The notes under the pieces: generated by a model
Database searches by the model: none
Told to the model about the DNA's origin: nothing
Seen by the model: the letters and a program-made list of their open reading frames with translations, nothing else
Source: Crotophaga sulcirostris
Lineage: Eukaryota > Chordata > Aves > Cuculiformes > Crotophagidae
DNA length: 64,000 nucleotides
Direction: 5' to 3'
Assembly: GCA_013397455.1 (NCBI GenBank)
Contig: VYZB01000193.1
Coordinates: 554,972-618,971, forward strand
Shown here: positions 14,101 through 25,519 of the stretch, piece by piece
Numbering within the stretch: the first letter of the stretch is position 1
Layout of the letters: each line of letters starts with the position of its first letter
Made by a program: the position numbers and the translations under genes

Positions 14101-17100
14101 TGTTTTTGTTATTTGTCTGTGGATAATACATTAATTTATGTAAGAAAAGAATGTCATTTCAAAGGAAAAGAATAAAAAAGAAAAAAACTCAGACAAATTA
14201 GCTCTGAAAACTGTGCAAGTTTTCTCTGAATACTTCCTCTTCATTCTTCTAGGGACAGAATACACTTACTAATTGTTCTGAAATCTACTGCATAAAATGA
14301 ATGTGTCTTTTAAAAATACAATTTTATCTAGATGTTGAAGACAAATTTACATATAAAACTGTAGTATTTCAATCTTTTAGAAGTCTAATTTTTGCTTTTT
14401 TGTTACTTTCCTTGCAGTCTCCATATATCAAAAGCTATTTTTTACTTTCTTGTGAGATGTTTTCAACATCAAAAGTAGACAATAAAAAGATTTACATGTA
14501 AGTAGCAGTAATATATATACAGGATGAAATTGTTTATGGAGAGAAGACGCACACCGTGCTAGAACATGATCAGACAGACAGTGATGCAATGCTAACTCAA
14601 CAGGAGGCTCAAAACACAGTGGGAATTACTAACAAAACCAGCCCTTAACTTTCAGACTTGTACTGCCCAAAATTGGTTGTCAGCTGTTGTGCCACTATCA
14701 TTCTCTGCTCTCAGTGTAACTCCATTAGTTTTCCATTCCCTCACTGTGCAGAAAAGACAGTCTGGGCTGGACACTGATTTTTGCTGCACTTCTACCCTGT
14801 TCTCAAAAGTTGCTTTGTATTCCTGCTACAGGGGTGAGAAAAACGAGATTTACTGTCATACATGTCTCCAGTTAAGGAGCCCAGCAATTTCTCCTATATG
14901 TACAGCTGCTTCTTAGACAGTCTTTTGAGTGTGGGGGTAGTTTGAGGCTAAAGGCAATAGTACAGACAGGCATCAGTAGCTGTTTGAGAATCCCTTTCTG
15001 CAGAGTACTGTGTCTTTGACTGATTACATACCAGCTTTTAATTGTGGAGGGGTGCTTTTAGAATCTCACAAATTTAAAATAATCAAAGTAGCCTGAATGT
15101 AATCTGATGGGAGGGAAGGACAGAAACAGAGTAATTAGATGTGGATGAGAAATACAGATGTCTCAGCAACTGTGTACATTTCATTGCATTGCGGAAATAG
15201 AAATCATGCTATCATAGTGTTCATATCAACAAATGCTTTCTCAATGTGTAATTGCCTTAGTACACACCCTTACACGTGCTTCTTCTCTTCAGGTGCTGGT
15301 TTGGACTCTGAAGAAGTATTGCAATAGCAACTTAAAAATTTGCAAATTTTTACTCAACATTTGCCTAAACCTCAGAAATTAGTGCTGCAGTGTGAGATTG
15401 TTCCATGTTTGTAACATCATATATCCCATCTGTTCCTGTGAGATGCAGTCTTTAAGAAAGAAGACTGTACTGACTGCCAGGTACCTGCAATGCAAAAATT
15501 ACATCTTCAAGCTTCTTCAGTGTTGTATTGGTTCATCAAGTGTTCTGTAGTATCACACATGCAGCACTCTTTTTCCTACAAGACAGAGAGAACCTCATGT
15601 ACGAGTTACCTCTGTGATACAGTACACATCTTAATTTTTGTTTCCATTCATTTCCTTCTAATTTAATACAAAAAATTGTGAGGCCTTATCCAGCTGACCT
15701 GTGAATCTCCCTTTCAAAGCATTTGAGTGGAAAACAACTTGGCTGTCCTATATAGTGTTACTAATATGTAGCTGTAATTTAGAAATGAGACTAGAATGCT
15801 GTTCATGTAATTCTGGCAGAATACACAAAGCTTCTAAATGGGGACATAAATCACATCCAGTGTTTGTGCTGTGTCTTGCTGCTATTACAGAAGCCAATAT
15901 AAATAACCACACAGAACTCATCCTCAATAAAGAGCAAGTTCTGTGTGCTGATTCCGCTACAGAATACTACGGTACAGACTGGAAACTGATTCCCACACAC
16001 ACTACAGTACATTAAGCATTAGCCCAATAACAACTCAAATCTAGTGGATTTTGGATTTCCCCCAACTTGCAATGGAGATAGGATTCATTTGGTTCTTTGA
16101 AATATGTTTGTCAAAACAAAGAACACAAAGGAGAATTTGTTCTATTTGGAGATAAGCTTTTATAAGGTTTAACTGTCTTATTGTGTATGTTCATGTTAAG
16201 CATTGCAATTGTATTCATACCACAGACTCTTGGCTGGTTACAGAACTGTGGATAGTATTAGCTCCTTGGTCCATAACAACATGCACTTAAATGACATGAG
16301 GTCCATATGTCTTGTTCCCAAATAATTTGTCACAGACATTGCAGAGCTTACTCATGCCTCAGCAACAGAGATCAGCAGTATTGCTTTGCAAAGGAGCAGA
16401 AATAGTTACCAGACAAATTTTCCAAAACAGCTCTCAACTGGGGAGGAGATGAGGTGCAGCCAGAATGAATCCAGGGTATCATCTAGTTATGCTCTTTTAG
16501 TGTAGCTGGTTTAGAACCCAGATGCTAGCGGTGGCTTAGCTTTATATCAGAACTCACACTTGATATGATCCCTGTAATTCTCAACTTGGCCCTTCTCTGA
16601 CAACATACAAAAGACTACTTACTTGAACAGATTCTTTTGCTTGATTACTCCTGCCTTTAAATTACACAGTTGGATTTTAGTTTTAAACAGAATCTCGAGC
16701 TAGAGCCTCTCAGGGATTTGGATGGCTGAATGCAGGAGCAATCTTCTTCCCAAATGCTAAACCAAAAAAGACAATTCAAATATAGTGGGGCAATACAGAT
16801 GCAGACCACAGTCTTTCAGATGAACTGAAAATAACCATAGGGAGCGAAAAGAAGGAAAAGGAATTTCAAAGGCTTTATATTAAATACAGCCAGACAGGCG
16901 TATATGTTGCATTGGGACAATAATAGGCGTCTTCTAAAGTGTATTGAATTCTTATCAGTTTGGACAGACATACTTTACATTCAAATTGATTTGGTATTCT
17001 TCCTCTGCTTCTGTCGACAGCTTGCTTCTCCAAGGGGTATGAAAACAGTAAGTTCATCCCCATGCAGGCAACAATTGCTAGAGTTATACTGCAGACACCA

Positions 17101-18349
17101 TTTAAGGCCACAGGGCATGAGTGATTCAATGGAATATGCCGACTTTCTGCTGAGCTGTGATTTTCATTCAAGCAAGAAGCACCTTGTCCTTTAGTAGCTG
17201 CAGTATAAGATGGAAATGTCAGAGTGAAGACACTCAGTTTCTTAGTGCTTTAAGAGAGATTAATTCAAGAGAAATTTGTTTTTTCCATTGAAAAAAGAGT
17301 GGAAAAATCTCCACCCATCTTTCATGGAAGGAGAATTTATTTTGTCAAGCTCTGTATCAGTTGCAGAATCTTTGATACAGGTTGATTAATTAAAGAGATT
17401 TGATCATCAATCACAGAAAAATGGTTTTATAATTTTGGTTTTCCTCCATGTCCCTCCAAAAAAGATGTATCATTGCAATACAAGGACAAAACTGCAACTT
17501 GACAAGCAAAACAAAATACATCTTCAGCTGTGAATGTTTCTGTAAAAACAGAGAGAGAGAAAAAAACAAATTAATGTAGCTGGATTCATCTTGCTTGGTT
17601 TTTGGTGCAAGACTACCTTTATTTTGTATGAACTACCTGTATTTGTATGAACTGCCTTGTGAAGTTAGGCATGCTTCCAACGGGTAGTGCCCACCCCAAC
17701 CCTGCCCCTAACAAACATATATGCAAAAATACCTGAAGTGTAAAAGAAAATTAAAAAAATATTTGTTACTGAAACAATGTCCTAGCCCAGTTCAGTGGCA
17801 TCTATATTCATATATATATAATCAATATTTTGATTCTATATCTGTACTTTCACTATTTTTGTAATTGCCTAGTTGGAGTCTTTTGATAGTCAAAGTAACA
17901 ACAAATCTGATCTGCAGGAGTGGTCTGTTCCACAATAATCTAAAGGTAGTGACCTTCCAGGCATGCATCACAAGGCAGTAAATCCCTACCTGTTTTTTAT
18001 AAAGGCTGGAAGATCTGTTCTTGAAACAAGAGAACAATAAAGATGTATTTATTAATCTGTTTTCTAGTTAACAGCCCAACTTTGTGTCTAATGTTGTGGA
18101 AGAATCTAAAATATAGTTGGGAATTAATAGGTCAGTGTATGTATTACTCATTTAACAATAATATAAAAGTAAAGAAAGAAAAATTAATAAATGAAATGGT
18201 ACTGCATTTGCCAGAAACCACTGCGAATAATCATTCTCTCAACTGAAGCAGATTTTTTTGTAAATTTATAACTTTTTATGTTCACCTCTCTGCTTAGGTT
18301 TGCAGTTTTGTTATCATCCTACTCAACTGTAGGACAGGAGTTTTCTGTT
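11176..18349. other. AT-rich non-coding DNA, no recognised gene
   Basis: About 7 kb with only short, unconvincing open frames (longest about 119 codons, no domain). There are short AT runs, for example an (AT)n stretch near 17808-17820 and an AG-rich run near 17547. I see no LINE, LTR or RNA gene. Confidence 0.5.
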
Positions 18350-18475
18350 GTTATTAAGTTGTAAACTCTTTGAGGCAGGTGCTGTCTCTTTTTTTTATGA
18401 ATCAGTGCAGTTCTTGGGATGAAGGGTCATGACTAAAGCTTGGGACTGCTAGTGCCACTGCAGTGTTCAGTGTTC
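18350..18475 (+). repeat. Possible ancient CORE-SINE/MIR-like tail
   Basis: The string 'TTGTAAACTCTTTGAGGCAG' at 18359-18378, then GTGCTGTCTCTT and a decayed 'GTCATGACTAAAGCTTGGGA' section, resemble the 3' part of old interspersed repeats common in sauropsid genomes (AAACTCTTTGGGGCAGGGAC followed by a block of the type CAGCACCTAGCACAATGGGG). The second block is much decayed. This match is from memory; the family name and boundaries are uncertain. Confidence 0.42.
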
Positions 18476-20520
18476 TATGTCCTTTTCACCTGTAGCCCAT
18501 TGTTTTTCCTGGTTATTGCAGTGTATCACCTCTTCAGTGCTCTAGCATTCTCGACTTCTTTACGCTAGCCTACCAAAGGATTTTCAGACTGCAGAGCTAG
18601 CATTTGAAATGTGATTCCATCTTGCAGACTCTCTTGGTATCTTTTAGAGTGGGAAAGGCCTCTTGATGGTTGGTCACTTTTAGGGCAAATTATTTGCAAG
18701 TTGTACTGGGAAGAATTACCTGTCTAGATGTTGTCCCTTTCTTTGTAAATAGTAAGCTAAGGGATAAATTCTGCTTATGGTTGAGTAACTTTACTCCCAT
18801 TGCATACCATTAACCATGTTCCTACCTATTGGTAAAAGTTGAAAAAGTGGCATGATGCACGTTACCATAAGTGGCTTTGACACGTCTGAATTATATAAAC
18901 CTGCATTGTTTCAGGCAATTCTGAGACATCTCCAGATAAACCATCCTCTGTACTGTTTCCACAAATTGCACAAAAGCTTTGCGAAGGTTTTTCTACTACC
19001 TGATCTTCTTGTATTTGTGTTCTAATTACATTGTTAAAATGACAATAGATGATCTTAATCCTGTACTCTTATACCCTTGCAGAATCTGAGGAAAGAGTTC
19101 CTGCTTCTGAATTTGATGGACTAGATTCTGACTGCCAGCCCTCAGTAGAGAACTGCATGGAGATACCACACAGCATGTGGTTAAAAGAAGCAAACTTGGG
19201 TTGTTTATATCTGGTTATATGTCTTTTGTGCTTTGTTGCTAAACATTGTAGAAGATCTCTCTCTATCATCCATTTTATCTGTGGCCAAAGGAGAACAGAG
19301 ACTGTGTTCATGGCTTTTCGGGTTGCTTTTTCTGCCTTATCATTCCTCACCACAGGATCTTTTCAGAGAGAGTCGTGGGCATCAGCTAGGCATCTCCATC
19401 TTATTGCCTCTTGGATATGATGTTTTCCAATATGCTTTGCTTTGTACATCCTCACCTGTCCAATATAAACCCAGGAATGAGTGAGGTGATAGCAGTGTCT
19501 TCAACATCCCTGATTCTCACAATCTGCTACCTCAAGATTTATGGAGATGCAATTCCCACAAGAAAGGAAGACCTCTGCTCAAATGTTTTCCTGTCATTTT
19601 TTGGAATTCTGTCTTAAAGAAAATGTGATCTTGTTTTAACAGGAATACTTGAGGGTGAAGTTTCAGTAGTTTCCGTGGTTTCATCTTAAACAGGCTTGTG
19701 CATAGACTATGTATATAGGAATCCTTTCATTTTGGCTTCAGGTTTTCCTGTGATTTGAAGATGGATAGGCTGGCAGATGGGAAGGGAGTATATCCTTGTT
19801 GGTCTACATACTGTTTTCACTGAGGGAGTTACAGGTTAGGACAGAAAATGCTTCTAGAAAAATAATATAAATGAATCAACATTTCTCAGTGATAAGTTAG
19901 CTTCTTTGCTTACACTGTAAATGGCTATCAGCCACAAAATTTCATACAAGCCATTGCATGCTGATAAGCAAAGGAAAAGCATGGAGATTTGACAGTCCCA
20001 AGTCACTCCTCAGCATATTGGACAGTGCTGATAGATTTTGCTAATGATCAAATTATGCACAGAATATACTACCGATTATATAAAATGGAATTTCCTCATC
20101 AGAAGTCTCGTTTCTTATTCTAATCAGGCTACCTAGGTGACAATGAGTCACCTGGCATTTGAATAAGTGATGATAATATATTAGATAAATTAAAACATAG
20201 ATTATGGAATAGAGATTTATAAACTACATTTTCTAATAATCGTTAAAGATAACTCTTAGAAATCCAATAATTGTTAACATGTAATTACATCTCTAATGTT
20301 TCTGTTTAATAGGATCTACCTTGGAGAAGCATTAAGGGAATTAACTAGTCAATGTTTGTGCATCACAATGTGAAGTGCTATATGAACATCAGCTATTTTT
20401 AATAGCTGGTTTATTATAGTCACTGTTTATACATATCTGGTACTATGAACTTTTCCAACTCAGTATTTCAGCATTTTAGAAGCAAAGTGAATAGTTTGTT
20501 TTCACACAAACACCAAAAAT

Positions 20521-20600
20521 TTCTTTTTTTTTGTTTGGTTTGGATTTCGGTGGGATTTTTTGGTTTGATCTGTTGTTGTTTTGGGGGCTTTGGGAGCAGA
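20521..20600. repeat. G/T-rich low-complexity tract
   Basis: A strongly strand-asymmetric run on the plus strand made almost only of T and G, with interrupted T runs (up to 9 T) and TTTGG/TTGTTG blocks. No regular unit is maintained. Confidence 0.6.
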
Positions 20601-21488
20601 GTGTTTTTTCCCCAGCAACAGTTTTGATTTATCTGTGAACTGTGGAGTTTTGAGTCTTCAACTCATTACTATTCGGAAATTGGAAATTATTTGTTTAAAG
20701 TGAAAAAAATTTACAATATGAGACAGAATTGATTGAACCTTAGCACAGGCATGAGGAAGAAAAAATGTAGCTTCTCCTTCAGTATTTCAGGCAAACAGTT
20801 TACATAAACTCCTGAGCATTCATCCAAAGTGTGAAATTCAAACATTTTATTCAACAGATACTATGAAAGAGTAACAGAAACCGGAAATATGTGATTACTG
20901 TTCCAATGAAAGTAAGTGGAGGTGGTTATAGCTTAAAACCAGAACGCTTAAACCAAAAGCACTGTTATCTCTTTCTCCCCTACTCAATATGATATTGCAA
21001 ATCTCAGCTATTGGTTAAAGATAACTACAGAAAGCTACTACCTTAAGGGAAAGAAATCAAAGAGCAACTGTTCTTATGAAAATTTTTACTATTATTTTCC
21101 TTGAGACCGCAGCTTCCACAGTAAAACTCTTTAGAACATATTTTCTTTATTCTGTAAAAAATAAGAAATCAGTAAACAAGACAGACAGAAGCTTTTCTTC
21201 CCCTCCATTTTGGGCATTTAAATTATCTCTGTGGCTTGGCTTGCTTTAGTTTGCTGCTGCCAAATATGAGACAGTCAGTGTGAAGATCTAATGCATTTGC
21301 GATCAAAGACCATCTTTAAACCAAATATCTCAAAGAGGTTAACCAATTAGTAAGACTCCACAGTCCTCTGTAAATTTCTCTGTGAATAGCTATTTTTCAG
21401 AGAGTATACCTGAAATATATAGAACTCAACAACTTATTCAACAACAAATATTCTTCTGGAGGAAGTTGGAGTAGCTTTTAAAACTTAC

Positions 21489-21525
21489 TTTTTTTTTTAC
21501 TTTTTTTTTCTTTTCCGTCTTTTTC
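21489..21525. repeat. T-rich low-complexity tract
   Basis: Two poly-T runs of about 9-10 bases separated by AC, then a TTTTC-rich section. It lies about 120 bases upstream of a CR1 fragment. Confidence 0.6.
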
Positions 21526-21639
21526 ATGCTAACTACTCTCTCTATAAAGAAACAAATGAAAAATGAAATCAAAACCAAAAAACCAACCTTAACACAAAAA
21601 CACCTCTCATGACAAAAACAACATCAGTGCCATCAGAAA

Positions 21640-21962
21640 CATAACTCCGATTTTTAAAATAAGAAAAAAGGAACACCCAGGGAACTATAGGCTGGTGAGT
21701 CTCACCTCTGTGCCTGGAAAGATCATGTAGCGGATCCTCCTGGGAACTCCGCTGAGGCACATAGAAAATAAGGAGGCTATTGCTGACAACCAGTCCGACA
21801 AATCTGGGTCAGGGCAATCCCAAGCACAAATACAGGCTAGGCAGAGAATGGATTGAGAGTAGCCCTGAAGAGAAGGATTTGAGGGTACTGGTGAATAAGA
21901 AGCTCAACATGAATCAAGAATATGCACTTGCAGCCCAGAAAGCGTCCTGCCAGTCCTCGTTG
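21640..21962 (+). mobile_element. CR1 LINE fragment with a large internal RT deletion
   Basis: The plus strand begins with the start of the RT domain ('ITPIFKIRKKEHPGNYRLV', then 'SLTSVPGKIM' and a stop near 21729). At about 21806-21811 it jumps directly to a section normally several hundred bases further on ('[12 protein letters not shown]', '[20 protein letters not shown]'). It ends after 'YALAAQKA' near 21945-21962. All catalytic RT motifs between these two points are gone. The 3' end of CR1 is also missing. It is dead; the internal junction is a clean deletion in an otherwise readable frame. Confidence 0.82.
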
Positions 21963-22420
21963 TGAATTCTTTTGGTGGGGAGATCTCAATGAAGCTCGAT
22001 TAGGATCCATCTTTTATGCTAAGCAACACACCTCGCACCTCCTCTCCCCCAGTGATTGAGGCCAATCTCAGTCTTTCTCTCGCAATCATGACTTAACTTC
22101 TGCGTATGTATCTCTTCGTTGGCCTTGTAGGTCAGAGGGCCTTATCTTGGTTGCTTAGTCCAGTCCTGCATGTCAGAACAGAACATTCTCCATACTGAGC
22201 AGTCCTTCGGACCGATTCTTATAGCCTCAGAGTGGGGGGGACGGGGTGAGTTTGCTGATGCAGCCTTATCTCAGTTGTTTAGTCCAGTCCTGTATATGAG
22301 AGAGCAGGACACACCCCATACCATGCAGTTATCTCTCTAAAGGCATTTGCTTCTTGGTGTCTCTCCAGGTACCCTGATGGTGATGTTGAGACAAATACTG
22401 TTCTTTGGGCCAACCCTTAA
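21963..22420. other. Unclassified segment with an internal imperfect duplication
   Basis: This segment lies between two CR1 pieces. Two copies of a roughly 65-70-bp block, at 22140-22205 and 22266-22331 and offset by 126 bp, share CCTTATCT, GTTG.TTAGTCCAGTCCTG and a final CCATAC-type section with scattered differences. The segment is richer in C and CpG than its neighbours. It could be the 5' UTR of the CR1 that follows (LINE 5' UTRs are often repeated) or a piece of an LTR element. I cannot name it. Confidence 0.45.
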
Positions 22421-22426
22421 GGTTCT

Positions 22427-22933
22427 GTGAAGAAGAGAAGAGTTGTATTGGTTGGAGACTCCCTCCTAAAAGGAACAGAAGGTCCAGTATGCAGACCGGA
22501 CCCATTGCACAGGGAGGTCCGCTGCCTACCTGGGGCCTCAGTTGGTGATGTGGTAAGAAAACTCCCAAATCTTGTTAAGTCCACAGGCCATTGCCCACTA
22601 CTTATCTTTCAGGCAGGTAATAATAAAAAAACAACCAGTAATCTCAGAGCAATTAAAAAGGACTTTGGGACTTTAAATCAAATAGTAAAGGGCTCTGGTG
22701 CACAGATAGTTTTCTCCTCTCTCATAGAGAATGGTGAAAGAAGGAGTGGGAAGGGCCAGGAATTAAATGCCTGGCTCCAAACATGGTGCAAAGAACAGAA
22801 CTTTGGGTTCTTCAACAATGAATTGGCCTGCACGCCAGGCCTGCTGGCAAACGATGGGGTACACCTGTCCCCTAAGGACAGAAGGATGCTTTCCAAGAAG
22901 TTGGTCAGACTAATCAAGAAGGCTTTAAACTAG
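22427..22933 (+). pseudogene. CR1 ORF1 C-terminal esterase (SGNH hydrolase) domain
   Basis: An uninterrupted frame of 168 residues matches the esterase part of CR1 ORF1 protein. In CR1-type LINEs this SGNH/GDSL hydrolase-like domain accompanies the RNA-binding ORF1 product; its exact role in retrotransposition is unsettled. Visible motifs: block I 'VGDSLL' with the nucleophile Ser12 (codon at 22460), 'CLPGASVGDV' (block II-like), 'LLIFQAGNNK' at the oxyanion-Asn region, and 'NDGVHLSPKD' carrying Asp143 and His146 of the triad, near the C-terminus. A stop at 22418 lies just upstream and the frame opens with GTG, not ATG, so the first codon is not a true start. It is the surviving 3' part of a longer ORF. 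The triad appears intact, but the oxyanion block differs from the usual GxND-type pattern. Confidence 0.85.
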
Positions 22934-23169
22934 ATTGGAAGGGGGAGGGGGACAGCACTGGACTCAATAGAATAAAGCATGGGAGTGGCACCTCAGGTTC
23001 TGAGGGACGGTGTGAGAGCCCCTGGTCTGCCACCTCAGTGGGAATTGGGGACACCACTCCAGGTGGCAGCCAACATTCAATGGTTGTTGTTGGGTTACAA
23101 ACCACAGCTAGTAGGCACTTAGGACTTAAGGGTATTTCACTTGGGAAAGGCGTGGAAGCAACAGCCCAG
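22934..23169 (+). other. CR1 spacer between ORF1 and ORF2
   Basis: A short segment between the ORF1 stop and the first endonuclease residues. It starts with a purine-rich run (GGAAGGGGGAGGGGG) and has no preserved frame shared with either side beyond the start of the ORF2 frame at about 23038. Confidence 0.6.
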
Positions 23170-23890
23170 CTGAAGTGCATTTACACTAATGCACACAATA
23201 TGGACAATAAACAAGGGGAGTTGGAAGCCGTTGTAAGGCAGGAGAACTATAATGTTGTTGTCATCACAGAAACGTGGTGGGATGATTCACACAACTGGAG
23301 TGCTGCCATGGATGGCTATAAACTCTTCAGGCGGGATCGGCTATGAAAGAGAGGTGATGGGGTTGCCTTCTATGTTAGAGAGTGTTGTGACTGCGTGGAA
23401 CTAAATAATGGTAAAGATAGGGTTGAGTGCTTATGGGTTAAAATCAGTGGAACGTGCAGTTACCCAGATATAGTGGTGGGAGTCTGTTATCAGCCGCCTA
23501 GCCAGGACAAGGAAGCTGATGAAATTTTCTACAAACAACTGAGAGAGAGAAGAGAGGAGAAGAGGGAGAAGTCTTACGATCGCTAGCCCTTGTTCTAGTG
23601 AGGGATTTCAACCTTCCAGATGTCTGATGGAAGTATAATACAGCAGAAAGGAAGCAGTCTAGGAGGTTCATTGAGTGTGTGGAAGACAACTTCCTAACAC
23701 AAGTGGTGAATGAACCGACTAGAGAAGGTGCCCCTCTGGATCTGCTGTTTGTGAACAGAGAGGGTCTTGTGGGGGAGGTGGCTGTTGGAAGATGCCTGGG
23801 GCAAAGTGATCACGAGGTGATAGAATTCTCAGTTCTTGGAGGAGTAAGGAGGGAGGTCAGCAAAACTGCCTCCTTGGACTTCCAGAGGGT
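23170..23890 (+). pseudogene. CR1 ORF2 AP-endonuclease domain, broken
   Basis: APE-type endonuclease that nicks target DNA to prime reverse transcription. All main catalytic blocks can be read: 'YTNAHNM' (Asn codon 23188), 'VITETWWDD' (Glu codon 23269), 'DFNLPD' (Asp codon 23604, Asn codon 23610) and 'QSDHEVIEF' (Asp 23808, His 23811). The glycine usually before DFN is Arg. Breaks: a TGA at 23344-23346 after 'LFRRDRL', a frameshift inside the AG-rich tract 23537-23576, and another TGA after 'NLPDV' near 23623. After 'SLDFQR' the frame runs into the RT-deletion junction. Codons on both sides of the breaks remain CR1-like, so damage is recent relative to the copy at 25520. Confidence 0.85.
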
Positions 23891-23904
23891 AGTCTTTCAG
23901 CTGC

Positions 23905-24017
23905 TCACTGAAAGAGTGGTGAAACATTGGAACAGGCTGCCCAAGGATGTGGTGAAGCCACCATCCCTGATGATGTTTAAAATATGTGTAGACATGGCAC
24001 TGAGGGACATAGTTTAG
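23905..24017 (+). pseudogene. CR1 ORF2 extreme C-terminus, fused to the endonuclease by deletion
   Basis: The last 37 or so codons of ORF2 ('TERVVKHWNRLPKDVV', then a PSLMMFK section) follow the endonuclease frame without a break and end at the natural ORF2 stop TAG at 24015-24017. In intact CR1 this segment lies after the RT thumb. The frame is continuous across the junction, from 23679 to 24017, so an RT-less reading frame happens to be preserved. Confidence 0.82.
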
Positions 24018-24099
24018 TGTTGGACTTGGCAGTTATGTTTGCAGGTGGACTCAATCTTAAAGGTCTTTTCCAACCTAAATGATTCTATGATTCTATGAA

Positions 24100-25519
24100 C
24101 AAACCAGGTAGAATTCAGTAACTTATTAGTTATTAATACTTTTGCTCATTTCAGGCAGAGCTGTAGCTAATGCATGTTCTTTCCCTAGACACTCTTTAAT
24201 CTGTTGATTCTTACTGAAGAAAAATTGAAACAGGGGTTACATCTAATTGTAACGGCCCTTTGTAATGACATAGTAATGTCACCTTTTGCTCAAATGGCCT
24301 GCTTCTTGCCATAACTAATTAGAAAGGTAATCAATGTTAATGCTGACTTTATTATTTACAGTAACTCAATGATGATTTGAAGGCTAATTAGTGCAAACCT
24401 TATTAGAGAATATGCTAGTAATTGGCAGTTAATAAATTTCAGACTTTTCAGAAGGTGTAACAGTACACTAATTCAGCAGAAGTTGATCATGTAAAGATAA
24501 TAGGTTTAGAAGAGAGTTAAAGAGAAACTGTAACTGATTGATTAGCTCAGGGGGTACAGAATGATAGGTCCATTACAATGTGTTGGTAAATAGATAATTA
24601 AATTTACTTGAACCATATCTTTGAACTTGTGGGAAGTGTGGATGAAGGATAAGCGTTAATATTTCAATGTGTCCAACACATTGTTTGGCTGAGATGGAAT
24701 AACTTTATTTCCGTCAAAATATATTGATTGATAATGAATGTGTACACATAGACATAGACAAATAAATTTAGAGTTGCATGACTCTGCTCCTATGCCATTT
24801 AACTTTGCTAATACTTTCTGTTGGCTGTAGTACTTTTTGGAGGTGCTACTGTGTAATGCACAGGCTGCATTTGTGTTTAGGGCTTTCTGGGTTGCTTAGA
24901 AGGCTACAATATTCAAGTGGCAAGCTCCTGCAGACTGTTTATCTGTGATTAATCCAGACTACCAAATTCCGGAGAGGCTGAAGCACCAAGTGGATGGAGT
25001 GGGCAGCATAGGGTTGGGGGGAAAATGTTACGGAGAACTGAATGCTGGAATGAGTGTTGAGACACATTCCTATATATATATGCTGAATTCCTGATTTGCT
25101 GTTTCCTCAGTACCTGTGCATAGTACAACATGGACCCAGGGCTGTATCTGTTGAGACATAGTGCCCAGGAAGTTAACAGATTGTTTCCAAGGTGGAAGGC
25201 AGTTCTTAGCACTTCTTCCATCATTTTGGCATTTGCTAACAGTAATTTTGATCTTTGTCCCTGTTGTGCAAGGTAATAAAGAGATTTTAATGTGGATGAT
25301 GTTGTGGGAGTTCACAGAGACGCTTAGAAGGTGTGAGACTATACTGGGCCCATGCTTTTTTTAATGTTTGCTTTAACAAGCAGGATTCCACTGTTAGAAG
25401 CATATTTTATGCTTCCTCAGTATTTTCTTAGGAAATCAGAATGTTGCTATCAGAATGCTTCTGATGACTGTCCCCAACATAAAGCTTAAATTCTCAATTA
25501 TATTTGAATGATCATGGCA
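24100..25519. other. AT-rich non-coding DNA between two CR1 copies
   Basis: No gene or repeat recognised. Short open frames around 24949-25364 overlap on both strands and carry no domain. A small TATATATATATG run occurs at about 25072. Confidence 0.5.

Larger units (their letters stand above)
18476..21639. other. AT-rich non-coding DNA with low-complexity tracts
   Basis: No gene recognised. Overlapping open frames near 19049-19620 are short and mutually incompatible, with no domain. The segment holds a G/T-rich tract at 20521-20600 and a T-rich tract at 21489-21525. Confidence 0.5.
22421..24099 (+). mobile_element. CR1 LINE with ORF1 esterase and ORF2 endonuclease, RT deleted, 3' end present
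   Basis: This is the most complete CR1 in the window by order of parts: C-terminal ORF1 (22421-22933), inter-ORF spacer, ORF2 endonuclease (about 23170-23890), then a junction near 23900-23910 directly into the last 40 or so codons of ORF2 ('TERVVKHWNRLPKDVV'), the stop, a short 3' UTR with GGTGGACTCAAT and the tail 'GATTCTATGATTCTATGAA' ending at 24099. The whole RT domain, roughly 2 kb in a full-length CR1, is absent. The N-terminal part of ORF1 is also missing or unrecognisable. The tail is the common avian ATTCTATG type, unlike the GATACTGT copies elsewhere in the window. Premature stops and a frameshift make it non-functional. Confidence 0.9.

Noticed and set aside
19049..19620. Overlapping open frames of up to 123 codons as an exon
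   Set aside because: Three overlapping frames on both strands, no domain and no convincing splice signals in register.
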